Below, one piece after another: positions 24,979 through 32,827 of a stretch of 64,000 bases of DNA. The stretch lies in NCBI GenBank assembly GCA_029202525.1, contig CP119325.1:4624001-4688000 (forward strand), read 5' to 3'. The notes beneath the pieces were generated by a model, which saw only the letters and a list, made by a program, of their open reading frames with translations, had not been told where the DNA came from and ran no database searches. This DNA is from Candidatus Pseudomonas phytovorans (GTDB lineage Bacteria > Pseudomonadota > Gammaproteobacteria > Pseudomonadales > Pseudomonadaceae). Positions within the stretch are counted from its first letter, which is position 1. Each line of letters opens with the position of its first letter. The position numbers and the translations under genes were made by a program.

Positions 24979-25958
24979 TGTTTGGCCTGATCAAGACGTG
25001 GAAAGCCCTGGAGGCCCGGGGCATCATGGGTATCAACCGGCGCAACGCGGACTACGTGTTGAAGTACAACAAGCGCAGCCTGTACCCGATCGTCGACGAC
25101 AAGATCATCACCAAGGAGCGCGCCCTGGCGGCCGGCATCCATGTGCCGGAAATGTACGGCATCATCGAAACCGAGAAAGAAATCGAGAAGCTCGACCAGA
25201 TCATTGGCGGGCGCAGCGATTTCGTCATCAAGCCGGCGCAAGGCGCCGGCGGTGACGGTATCCTGGTAATCGCCGACCGCTTCGAGGATCGCTACCGTAC
25301 CGTGTCGGGCAAGATCATCAGCCATGAGGAAATCGAGCACCAGATTTCGAGCATCCTCACTGGTCTGTACTCGCTGGGCGGCCACCGCGACCGCGCGCTG
25401 ATCGAGTACCGGGTTACCCCCGACCAGATCTTCAAGAGCATCAGCTACGAGGGCGTGCCGGACATCCGCATCATCGTGCTGATGGGGTACCCGGTAATGG
25501 CCATGCTGCGCCTGCCGACCCGCCAGTCCGGCGGCAAGGCCAACCTGCACCAGGGCGCTATCGGCGTAGGCGTTGATTTGGCCACCGGCGTGACACTGCG
25601 CGGTACCTGGCTGAACAACATCATCAGCAAGCACCCCGACACCACCAACGCGGTAGACGGCGTGCAGTTGCCGAACTGGGACGGCTTCATGAAGCTGGCC
25701 GCTGGCTGCTATGAATTGTGCGGCCTGGGTTACATCGGCGTGGACATGGTGCTGGACCAGGACAAGGGCCCACTGATTCTGGAACTCAACGCCCGCCCGG
25801 GCCTGAATATCCAGATTGCCAATGACTGTGGCCTGACTCAGCGCACCCATGCCATCGAAGCGCATATCGAAGCGCTGGCCAAGGATGGGATTACCGAAGA
25901 TGCGGAGCAGCGGGTTCGGGTAGCCCAAGGCTTGTTCGGGCATGTGCCAGGCCACTGA
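24978..25958 (+). CDS. RimK-type ATP-grasp alpha-L-glutamate ligase-like protein (RloC-like)
   Basis: A 326-residue ATP-grasp enzyme. The ATP-binding glycine loop is VIKPAQGAGGDGILVI (about 83-98) and the Mg/ATP C-terminal part is GVDMVLDQDKGPLILELNARPG. Family members ligate an amino acid such as glutamate to a carboxylate, on proteins or small peptides. It is cytoplasmic and the last gene of the three-gene operon, translationally coupled to the 7TM protein. A glutamate-ligated osmoprotectant peptide or a modified envelope peptide are both conceivable products; neither is shown by sequence. Confidence 0.87.
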   Translation: MFGLIKTWKALEARGIMGINRRNADYVLKYNKRSLYPIVDDKIITKERALAAGIHVPEMYGIIETEKEIEKLDQIIGGRSDFVIKPAQGAGGDGILVIADRFEDRYRTVSGKIISHEEIEHQISSILTGLYSLGGHRDRALIEYRVTPDQIFKSISYEGVPDIRIIVLMGYPVMAMLRLPTRQSGGKANLHQGAIGVGVDLATGVTLRGTWLNNIISKHPDTTNAVDGVQLPNWDGFMKLAAGCYELCGLGYIGVDMVLDQDKGPLILELNARPGLNIQIANDCGLTQRTHAIEAHIEALAKDGITEDAEQRVRVAQGLFGHVPGH

Positions 25959-25967
25959 AACACCGGG

Positions 25968-26078
25968 GCTGCTTCGCAGCCCATCGCCGGCAAGCCAGCT
26001 CCCACAGGGACCGCACCACCTTGAGAGATGCACCCTACCTGTGGGAGCTGGCTTGCCGGCGATGGGCCGCAAAGCGGC
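25968..26078. repeat. REP inverted pair after the ATP-grasp gene
   Basis: Complementary 41-base arms (25968-26008 and 26038-26078, a few mismatches) with core GCCGGCAAGCCAGCTCCCAC. It separates the three-gene operon from pabB. Confidence 0.85.
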
Positions 26079-26184
26079 CTTATGTTGCGTCAAACGCAAT
26101 GTTGAATGTCGCGCCCAGTGCTAGGCGCTTTTCCTACACAGGTCTACAATCGCCCTCCTCGCTTTTACATCGCCGTCCACACTG

Positions 26185-27528
26185 ATGCCGACCTGTACGC
26201 TCCACCCCCTGCCCTACCAGCCTGACCCTGCTGCCTATTTCGCCCGCCTGCGCCAGGCCCCCGGCGCGATCTTGCTCGACAGCGCCCGCCCCGGCGCCGA
26301 ACGCGGCCGCTTCGACCTGCTCAGCGCCTGGCCGCTGCAACAGCTGCAAGCACAGCCCAATGAAGCTGGCCGGGCGTTCCTTGCGCGCCTGCGCGCCGGG
26401 CTTGCAACGCTGGGCCACGCGGACTTGCCCGACGGCGTAGAACTGCCCTTCGCCGGCGGCCTGATCGGCTACCTGAGCTACGACTTCGGCCGCCGCCTGG
26501 AGCACCTGCCAAGCCTGGCCGTGGACGACCTCGGCCTGCCAGATGCGCAACTGGGCCTCTATGCCTGGGCGCTGGTCAGCGACCACCTCAACGCGACCAG
26601 CCAACTGGTGTTCCACCCTGACCTGGCGGGTGAGGAGCGCGAGCGCCTGATCAGCCTGTTCGAAGCCGCACACAGCGCCGAAAGTGGCGACTTCCACCTG
26701 CTGGCACCGATGGCCGGCGATTTGCAACCCGAGCAGTACCAGGCCGCCTTCGACCAGGTGCAGCGCTACATCCAGGCCGGTGACTGCTACCAGATCAACC
26801 TCACGCAGCGCTTCCGCGCGCCCTGCCAAGGCGACCCATGGCGAGCCTACCAGGCGCTGCGCCTGGCGTGCCCTACGCCGTTCTCCGGCTATCAGCAACT
26901 GGCCGACGGCAGCACCTTGCTGAGCTTTTCCCCCGAGCGCTTCATCCGCGTCAGCCAGGGCCAGGTGGAAACCCGCCCCATCAAGGGCACTCGCCCGCGC
27001 GCCAGCGACCCGGCAGAGGATGCGCGCAATGCCGAGGAGCTGCTGCACAGCCCCAAGGACCGCTCGGAAAACCTGATGATCGTCGACCTGCTGCGCAATG
27101 ACCTGGGGCGCACCTGCGAGATCGGCTCGGTCAGGGTACCGGAGCTGTTCAGCCTGGAGAGCTACCCCAATGTGCACCATCTGGTCAGCAGCATCACTGG
27201 CCAGTTGGCCAGCAACAAGGATGCCCTCGACCTGATTGGCGACAGCTTCCCCGGCGGCTCGATCACCGGGGCGCCGAAGATCCGCGCCATGCAGATCATC
27301 GACGAGCTGGAGCCGACGCGCCGGGCGCTGTACTGCGGCTCGCTGCTGTATGTGGACGTGCGCGGTGAGATGGACAGCTCGATTGCCATTCGCAGCCTGC
27401 TGGTCAAGGACGGCCAGGTCAGTTGCTGGGGCGGCGGTGCGGTGGTGGCCGACTCCGAATGGCAGGCCGAACATGAAGAGTCGATCGCCAAAGTGCGGGT
27501 GTTGATGCAGACCTTGCAGGGCTTGTGA
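26185..27528 (+). CDS. pabB: Aminodeoxychorismate synthase component I PabB
   Basis: A 447-residue chorismate-utilising enzyme that aminates chorismate to 4-amino-4-deoxychorismate for folate. The PabB-specific PIKGTRPRASDP (Lys in place of the Ala of TrpE), the core DCYQINLTQRF, and the C-terminal GSITGAPKIRAMQIIDELEP are all present. The start MPTCTLHPLPYQPDP at 26185 fits the family N-terminus. The amidotransferase PabA is not adjacent. It is followed after 79 bases by cysH, a combination common in pseudomonads without metabolic link. Confidence 0.94.
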   Translation: MPTCTLHPLPYQPDPAAYFARLRQAPGAILLDSARPGAERGRFDLLSAWPLQQLQAQPNEAGRAFLARLRAGLATLGHADLPDGVELPFAGGLIGYLSYDFGRRLEHLPSLAVDDLGLPDAQLGLYAWALVSDHLNATSQLVFHPDLAGEERERLISLFEAAHSAESGDFHLLAPMAGDLQPEQYQAAFDQVQRYIQAGDCYQINLTQRFRAPCQGDPWRAYQALRLACPTPFSGYQQLADGSTLLSFSPERFIRVSQGQVETRPIKGTRPRASDPAEDARNAEELLHSPKDRSENLMIVDLLRNDLGRTCEIGSVRVPELFSLESYPNVHHLVSSITGQLASNKDALDLIGDSFPGGSITGAPKIRAMQIIDELEPTRRALYCGSLLYVDVRGEMDSSIAIRSLLVKDGQVSCWGGGAVVADSEWQAEHEESIAKVRVLMQTLQGL

Positions 27529-27607
27529 GTCCGTCTAGCCCGCGTTTTTTTGTTACCATCACCTTACTACGAGCGCACAGCGCCACAGCCAAGATGGAAA
27601 CCGCCTG

Positions 27608-28342
27608 ATGAGCCAACCCTTCGACGTCGCCGCCCTGGCCGCGACCTACGCCAACAAGTCCCCGCAGGACATTCTCAAGCTCGCCTTCGAGCATTTTGGT
27701 GATGATCTGTGGATCTCCTTCAGCGGCGCCGAGGACGTGGTGCTGGTCGACATGGCCTGGAAACTTAACAAGCAGGTCAAGGTGTTCAGCCTCGACACCG
27801 GCCGCCTGCACCCAGAGACCTACCGGTTCATCGACCAGGTACGCGAGCAGTACAACCTGCCGATTGAACTGCTCAGCCCCGACCGTGCCAAGCTCGACCC
27901 GTTCATCAAGGAAAAGGGCCTGTTCAGCTTCTACAAGGACGGCCATGGCGAGTGCTGTGGCATTCGCAAGATCGAGCCGCTGCGCCGCAAGCTGGGCACC
28001 GTGAGCGCCTGGGCCACAGGCCAGCGCCGCGACCAGAGCCCGGGCACCCGCAGCCAGGTGGCGGCACTGGAAATCGACAGCGCCTTCTCGACGCCTGAGC
28101 GCACCCTATACAAGTTCAACCCGCTGGCGCAGATGAGCAGTGCAGAGGTGTGGGGTTATATCCGCATGCTTGAGCTGCCGTACAACAGCCTGCATGAACG
28201 CGGCTTCATCAGCATTGGCTGCGAGCCATGCACCCGCCCGGTACTGCCGAACCAGCATGAGCGCGAGGGGCGTTGGTGGTGGGAAGAGTCGACGCAGAAG
28301 GAATGCGGATTGCACGCAGGCAACCTGATCAGCAAGGCTTGA
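27608..28342 (+). CDS. cysH: Assimilatory adenylylsulfate (APS/PAPS) reductase CysH
   Basis: A 244-residue sulfonucleotide reductase that makes sulfite in cysteine biosynthesis. Cluster cysteines Cys116-Cys117 (ECCGIRK) and Cys205/Cys208 (GCEPC) bind a 4Fe-4S centre, marking it as the APS-using type common in pseudomonads, and the catalytic Cys233 is in KECGLHAG at the C-terminus. ATG at 27608 gives MSQPFDVAAL. It converges on cysB, its likely regulator, with a hairpin in the 37-base gap between them. Confidence 0.95.
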   Translation: MSQPFDVAALAATYANKSPQDILKLAFEHFGDDLWISFSGAEDVVLVDMAWKLNKQVKVFSLDTGRLHPETYRFIDQVREQYNLPIELLSPDRAKLDPFIKEKGLFSFYKDGHGECCGIRKIEPLRRKLGTVSAWATGQRRDQSPGTRSQVAALEIDSAFSTPERTLYKFNPLAQMSSAEVWGYIRMLELPYNSLHERGFISIGCEPCTRPVLPNQHEREGRWWWEESTQKECGLHAGNLISKA

Positions 28343-28349
28343 GAAAGCC

Positions 28350-28368
28350 GGGGCTGCTTTGCAGCCCC
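28350..28368. terminator. Hairpin between converging cysH and cysB
   Basis: GGGGCTGC and GCAGCCCC pair around a 3-base loop, 8 bases past the cysH stop and 12 before the cysB stop. There is no long U-run, but the location suits a shared terminator. Confidence 0.55.
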
Positions 28369-28379
28369 AGTATCGCGGA

Positions 28380-29354
28380 TCAGTGGAACGGCAGTTCAAC
28401 GCCTGCGAACAGTTCTTCAAGCTCTTGCTTGTTATGGCACTGAATGGCCTTGGCCATCACTTCGCGGGTCAGGTGCGGGGCAAACTTCTCGATGAAGTCG
28501 CACATGAAGCCACGCAGGAAGGTGCCACGGCGGAAGCCGATCTTGGTGATGCTGGCCTCGAACAGCTCACTGGCATCCAGGGCCACCAGATCATTGTCGA
28601 GTTTTGCGTCAACGGCCATACCCGCGACGATACCCACGCCCAGCCCCAGGCGCACATAGGTCTTGATCACGTCGGCATCTGCCGCAGTGAATACCACTTT
28701 CGGCGTGAGGCCGCGATGATTGAAGGCTTCGTCCAGCTTCGAGCGCCCGGTGAAGCCGAACACGTAGGTAACGATCGGGTATTCGGCAACGGCTTCCAGG
28801 GTCAGTTTCGGCAGCTTGGCCAGCGGGTGGCCCTGCGGCACCACCACGCAACGGTTCCACTTGTAGCACGGCATCATGATCAGGTCGCCAAACAGTTCCA
28901 GCGCCTCGGTGGCGATGGCGAAGTCGACCGTACCGTCCGCAGCCATCTCGGCAATCTGCATGGGCGAACCCTGGTGCATATGCAGGGACACTTCCGGGTA
29001 CTGCTTGATGAAGCTGCTGATCACGGGCGGCAAGGCATAGCGCGCCTGGGTGTGGGTGGTGGCGATGGACAGCGTGCCCTTCTTCTCGTTGGAGAACTCC
29101 TGGGCAATCTGCTTGATGCTTTCAACTTTGCGCAGGATTTCGCCGGCGGTGTTGATGATGCGCTCACCGGCCGGCGTGACACGGGTCAGGTGCTTGCCGC
29201 TACGGGCAAAGACTTCAACACCCAGTTCATCTTCGAGCAGGCGGATCTGTTTGCTGATACCTGGCTGGGAGGTATACAGGCTCTGCGCCGTCGCGGAGAC
29301 GTTGAGGTCATGGTGCGCCACTTCCCAGATGTAGCGCAGTTGTTGAAGCTTCAT
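28380..29354 (-). CDS. cysB: LysR-type cysteine regulon activator CysB
   Basis: A 324-residue CysB with the characteristic N-terminus MKLQQLRYIWEVAHHDLNVSATAQSL split here as the helix-turn-helix (about 1-60) and TSQPGISKQIRLLEDELG. The effector domain binds N-acetylserine; motifs TTHTQARYALP and TYVFGFTGRSKLDEAF are CysB-specific. It activates sulfate assimilation genes such as the adjacent cysH. The upstream region 29355-29482 is AT-rich (TATATAACTATATTAG), consistent with its promoter. Confidence 0.95.
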   Translation of the reverse strand: MKLQQLRYIWEVAHHDLNVSATAQSLYTSQPGISKQIRLLEDELGVEVFARSGKHLTRVTPAGERIINTAGEILRKVESIKQIAQEFSNEKKGTLSIATTHTQARYALPPVISSFIKQYPEVSLHMHQGSPMQIAEMAADGTVDFAIATEALELFGDLIMMPCYKWNRCVVVPQGHPLAKLPKLTLEAVAEYPIVTYVFGFTGRSKLDEAFNHRGLTPKVVFTAADADVIKTYVRLGLGVGIVAGMAVDAKLDNDLVALDASELFEASITKIGFRRGTFLRGFMCDFIEKFAPHLTREVMAKAIQCHNKQELEELFAGVELPFH

Positions 29355-29482
29355 AGATTCCCCTCGGTTCAGCGATGAGTCCGCGGCAGCAGGCAGCGAC
29401 GATATATAACTATATTAGTGGTTTTGGAAATAAATCTAGAACTATTTTGTTACATGCCCCCAGGAATGGCACACGGCCAGCT

Positions 29483-29980
29483 TCACATTTTCCTACGCCC
29501 CAGATGCTGCGCCAACGGCACCATGTACACCGGCACCGGTGACAGCTGCAGCAGCCGCACCGCCGTGCGCCCCAGGGGCACATCCACCCCGGCACCGGCA
29601 CTGTGGCTACCGAAAATCAACAGGTCGACGCTCAGCCGCTGCGCCTGGTCAAGGATCACCTGCGCCGGGTCGCCCTGGCGTACCCGCACCGCCTTGATCA
29701 CCGCGAGGTCAGCCTCCCCGCCCAGCTCATCACGAAAGCTCTCCAGTACGCGCTGCTCAATGTTGGCCATCACCGCGTTCACGCCCTGGCTGTGCAATTG
29801 GTCGAGCGTCTGTTCATCGAGGTAGCTCTGCAGGAGGGATTCGGCGAACTGCCCCATCGGCTCCACCGCATGAATCACATACAGCTCGGCATTGAACGTG
29901 CGCGCCAAGGCCAGCGCGTGCTGCATCACAAAAGGGGCGTAGACACCGAGGTCGGTGGCGTACAGCATGGAGCGGATCAT
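29483..29980 (-). CDS. Universal stress protein (UspA family)
   Basis: A 165-residue single-domain Usp fold: MIRSMLYATDLGVYAPFVMQ at the N-terminus, then the nucleotide-loop pattern FGSHSAGAGVDVPLGRTAVRLL near the C-terminus (G-2x-G-9x-G-S/T type, here G-S-H-S-A-G). It may bind ATP. The start at 29980 follows the AGGTCGAATG context and the family N-terminus; the frame is open to 30013. It stands alone, 128 bases from cysB. Stress condition unknown. Confidence 0.85.
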   Translation of the reverse strand: MIRSMLYATDLGVYAPFVMQHALALARTFNAELYVIHAVEPMGQFAESLLQSYLDEQTLDQLHSQGVNAVMANIEQRVLESFRDELGGEADLAVIKAVRVRQGDPAQVILDQAQRLSVDLLIFGSHSAGAGVDVPLGRTAVRLLQLSPVPVYMVPLAQHLGRRKM

Positions 29981-30016
29981 TCGACCTCCTCGACTGCCGT
30001 AGCGGCAGAGCAAGCT

Positions 30017-30271
30017 TCAGCTTAGCAGCGCGCCGGGCGCACGCTTTGCCGTCCGGCGCGCTGCTGGCGCGGGCTGGAGGGCAGCGCATGCTCGCGCCAG
30101 TGGCTCGGCATAGATAGCCTGCAGCTCCCCGGCATCAGCCCACCCAAGCCAACGATAGCCCCGCTGCCAACGATACTGGCGCGTGGTGCGTGGCGCGTGC
30201 GGATGCATGCTGATCACCAGGTAAATGCCAGCCTTCTGTGTATACAGCTTGCGCGCTGTCAGGTAGCCCAT
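30017..30271 (-). CDS. Small hypothetical protein
   Basis: An 84-residue candidate, MGYLTARKLYTQKAGIYLVI onward, rich in Arg/Trp/Tyr in its middle (TTRQYRWQRGYRWLGWADAG) and Ala/Arg in its tail. No family recognised, no signal peptide or membrane segment. Amino-acid composition is more protein-like than the antisense frame. The start is uncertain because the frame is open to 30397. It lies 36 bases upstream of the universal stress gene on the same strand and could share its transcript. Confidence 0.4.
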   Translation of the reverse strand: MGYLTARKLYTQKAGIYLVISMHPHAPRTTRQYRWQRGYRWLGWADAGELQAIYAEPLARACAALQPAPAARRTAKRAPGALLS

Positions 30272-30441
30272 GGGCGCCAACGCGCCACAGCAGCAGGGAA
30301 AACAGCACGCTGACGGAACTTGCGCCCATTGTCGCGCCCCCCGTAACGCGCTAAGGTTCGGCTCCCCGCTGCGATTATTCTTGCTGCTGGGCCGCACGGG
30401 GACAGTTGGCGGCCGGCACCCGTGACCTGACGAGTAACACG

Positions 30442-31518
30442 ATGGCTGATTTACCGATCGATGACTTGAACGTTGCCTCCAACGAGACCCTGATCACCCC
30501 CGATCAGCTCAAGAAGGAAATCCCCCTCAGCGCCAAGGCCCTGCAGACTGTGACTGCCGGCCGTGAAGTGGTGCGCAATATTCTCGACGGCAAGGACCAT
30601 CGCCTGTTCGTCGTGGTCGGCCCTTGCTCCATCCACGACATCAAGGCCGCTCACGAATACGCCGAGCGCCTGAAAGTGCTGGCCGAAGAAGTGTCCGATA
30701 CGCTGTATCTGGTCATGCGCGTGTACTTCGAAAAGCCGCGCACCACCGTCGGCTGGAAAGGCCTGATCAACGACCCGTATCTGGATGACTCGTTCAAGAT
30801 CCAGGATGGCCTGCACATAGGCCGCCAGCTGCTGCTGGACCTGGCCGAAATGGGTCTGCCGACCGCCACCGAAGCGCTTGACCCGATTTCCCCGCAATAC
30901 CTGCAAGACCTGATCAGCTGGTCGGCCATCGGCGCCCGCACCACCGAATCCCAGACCCACCGCGAAATGGCATCGGGCCTGTCTTCGGCGGTCGGCTTCA
31001 AGAACGGCACCGACGGCGGCCTGACCGTTGCCATCAATGCCCTGCAGTCGGTGTCCAAACCACACCGTTTCCTCGGTATCAACCAGGAAGGCGGCGTGTC
31101 GATCGTCACCACCAAGGGCAACCCTTACGGCCACGTGGTGCTGCGCGGCGGTAACGGCAAGCCGAACTACGACTCGGTCAGCGTCGCCTTGTGCGAGCAG
31201 GATCTGGCCAAGGCCAAGATCAAGGCCAACATCATGGTCGACTGCAGCCACGCCAACTCCAACAAGGACCCGGCCCTGCAACCGCTGGTAATGGAGAACG
31301 TCGCCAACCAGATCCTGGAAGGCAACCAATCGATCATCGGCCTGATGGTCGAAAGCCACCTGAACTGGGGCTGCCAGTCGATCCCGAAAGACCTGAGCGA
31401 ATTGCAGTACGGCGTGTCGGTCACCGACTCGTGCATCGACTGGTCCGCGACCGAGAAGACCCTGCGCAGCATGCATGCCAAGTTGAAGGATGTGCTGCCG
31501 CAGCGTAAACGCGGCTGA
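30442..31518 (+). CDS. aroF: 3-deoxy-7-phosphoheptulonate (DAHP) synthase, class I
   Basis: A 358-residue AroF/AroG/AroH-type enzyme that condenses PEP and erythrose 4-phosphate, the first step of the shikimate pathway. Signature VVGPCSIHD near residue 60 and SSAVGFKNGTDG, MVDCSHANSNKDP, GVSVTDSCIDW follow in order. It carries the N-terminal extension used for aromatic amino acid feedback; which amino acid inhibits it cannot be read here, so the symbol is by family. The start MADLPIDDLNV at 30442 is favoured over 30406. Confidence 0.92.
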   Translation: MADLPIDDLNVASNETLITPDQLKKEIPLSAKALQTVTAGREVVRNILDGKDHRLFVVVGPCSIHDIKAAHEYAERLKVLAEEVSDTLYLVMRVYFEKPRTTVGWKGLINDPYLDDSFKIQDGLHIGRQLLLDLAEMGLPTATEALDPISPQYLQDLISWSAIGARTTESQTHREMASGLSSAVGFKNGTDGGLTVAINALQSVSKPHRFLGINQEGGVSIVTTKGNPYGHVVLRGGNGKPNYDSVSVALCEQDLAKAKIKANIMVDCSHANSNKDPALQPLVMENVANQILEGNQSIIGLMVESHLNWGCQSIPKDLSELQYGVSVTDSCIDWSATEKTLRSMHAKLKDVLPQRKRG

Positions 31519-31529
31519 TTGATGCAAAA

Positions 31530-31639
31530 AGCGGGGCCGCTTCGCGCCCCATCGCCGGCAAGCCAGCTCCCACATGTACAGCGAAACGCTTGTATGTGGG
31601 AGCTGGCTTGCCGGCGATGGGGCGCGAAGCGGCCCCGCT
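31530..31639. repeat. REP inverted pair between DAHP synthase and the GNAT gene
   Basis: Perfectly complementary 46-base arms (31530-31575 and 31594-31639) with core GCCGGCAAGCCAGCTCCCAC and only an 18-base spacer, giving a very long cruciform-capable structure between converging genes. Confidence 0.88.
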
Positions 31640-31653
31640 CTTTATTTACAGAT

Positions 31654-31935
31654 TCAGGCCTTGCTCGAATGCCGCTGCTGGCGCTCCATGTAGCGTTCCA
31701 CATATGAGCAGGACGGAATCACCGTATAGCCCATCTGTTCAGCGTACTCCAGCGCCCGCTCGGTCAATGCGGCAGCAATCCCGCGGCCTCGCAAGGCGTT
31801 GGGCACGAAGGTGCGATAGATGTCCAGCGTCTGTTTGCCCAGATCCATGTACGTCAGATAGGCACGATGACCGTCCACGTTGGTCTCGAACTGATGACCG
31901 GCCTGGTCATGGTGGATGGTCAGCGCTTCGCTCAT
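31654..31935 (-). CDS. Small GNAT-like N-acetyltransferase (YjdJ/PF14542 type)
   Basis: A 93-residue minimal GNAT fold. The acetyl-CoA loop is visible as VPNALRGRGIAAALTERALEYA (in two parts: VPNALRGRGIAAAL then TERALEYA), followed by GYTVIPSCSYVERYMERQQ. Start at 31935 has GGAG 6 bases upstream. Such short GNATs contain only the CoA-binding half and their substrates are unknown. It is convergent with DAHP synthase. Confidence 0.85.
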   Translation of the reverse strand: MSEALTIHHDQAGHQFETNVDGHRAYLTYMDLGKQTLDIYRTFVPNALRGRGIAAALTERALEYAEQMGYTVIPSCSYVERYMERQQRHSSKA

Positions 31936-32324
31936 CACTACTCCTCGCAGGTCTTTTCGGCAGACCCATACCTTAACCGATGGTGGTTTATCCGGCGCAG
32001 AATCCTCTGCGTCACCTGTTGCCCCTTCGACCTCTGGACGATTGTAATCGTTCGGGTCCTCTGGCACTCACAAGATAGTAGGCGCGGCAAATGGGATTGC
32101 TCAAGGTGGCGGCGGCTAAAAAACGTGAAAATGCTGAGAAAGCGACTCTTCCCTGTACGCTCAACAACCGCCGGATGTTGTAGGGCTTAAGACGTCGAAA
32201 GACAGTTAAAGTCACCGTTAGTTCAACAAAAAAGTTCCCGTACTACAACCGCTTGCGAAGCGTGCACGTTTTTTTCACACGGACGTCGCAAATCTTGTCG
32301 GCGCGGCGTCACGCAACATTTTTT
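31936..32324. other. Long upstream region of oprI
   Basis: No gene is seen in this stretch. It is A/T-richer than its surroundings, with T-runs at 32269-32275 and 32319-32326. It includes the start of the GNAT transcript on one strand and the far upstream region of oprI on the other, which may hold UP-type or regulatory DNA for that very strong promoter. Confidence 0.4.
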
Positions 32325-32353
32325 TTGCAGTTCTTGCGCTCAGTCAGTTTACT
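32325..32353 (+). promoter_or_regulatory. Sigma70-type promoter of oprI
   Basis: TTGCAG (32325-32330), 17-base spacer and TTTACT (32348-32353), preceded by a T-run. It would give a leader of about 80 bases before the oprI start, with the ribosome site AAGGGGA at 32431-32437. Confidence 0.6.
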
Positions 32354-32442
32354 TACTACAAGTAATGGGTACTATGTACGCCGGCCAGTTTCTCTTTCCT
32401 GAGAGATGGCTATTTAATAGAAAGTCCTTGAAGGGGAACACG

Positions 32443-32694
32443 ATGAACAACGTTCTGAAATTCTCTGCTCTGGCCCTGGCCGCAGTTCTGGCTACCGGTT
32501 GCAGCAGCGTATCCAAAGAAACCGAAGCTCGTCTGACTGCGACTGAAGACGCAGCAGCTCGCGCTCAAGCTCGTGCTGACGAAGCCTACCGTAAGGCTGA
32601 CGACGCACTGGCAGCCGCTCAGAAGGCTCAGCAGACCGCTGACGAAGCCAACGAGCGCGCTCTGCGTATGCTGGACAAAGCCAGCCGCAAGTAA
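32443..32694 (+). CDS. oprI: Major outer-membrane lipoprotein OprI (Lpp family)
   Basis: An 83-residue lipoprotein. Signal sequence ends in the lipobox ATGC with Cys20 as the lipidated residue, followed by a single long coiled coil (about 24-80) with Ala/Glu/Arg heptads, ending MLDKASRK, the C-terminal Lys being the peptidoglycan attachment point. It anchors the outer membrane to the cell wall. Codon use is strongly biased (GCT, CGT), as in very highly expressed genes. A strong promoter and an intrinsic terminator flank it. The neighbouring L,D-transpeptidase could catalyse its attachment. Confidence 0.97.
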   Translation: MNNVLKFSALALAAVLATGCSSVSKETEARLTATEDAAARAQARADEAYRKADDALAAAQKAQQTADEANERALRMLDKASRK

Positions 32695-32715
32695 TAATCC
32701 TCACGGATTGTTAAG

Positions 32716-32746
32716 AAGCCGACCCACTTGTGGGTCGGCTTTTTTA
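32716..32746 (+). terminator. Rho-independent terminator of oprI
   Basis: AAGCCGACCCA pairs with TGGGTCGGCTT around a 4-base loop, followed by TTTTTATT. Strong intrinsic terminator 22 bases past the stop. Confidence 0.93.
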
Positions 32747-32783
32747 TTACCTGTGAATAAGACAAATTCGCCACTCAGAGACG

Positions 32784-32808
32784 AAAAAGGCCCGCACTAA
32801 GGCGGGCC
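32784..32808 (-). terminator. Rho-independent terminator of the L,D-transpeptidase gene
   Basis: On the minus strand GGCCCGC and GCGGGCC form the stem (32802-32808 with 32789-32795), followed by TTTTT (32784-32788). It lies 19 bases past the stop of the transpeptidase gene. Confidence 0.8.
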
Positions 32809-32827
32809 AGGGTGTGTCGCAAAAAAC

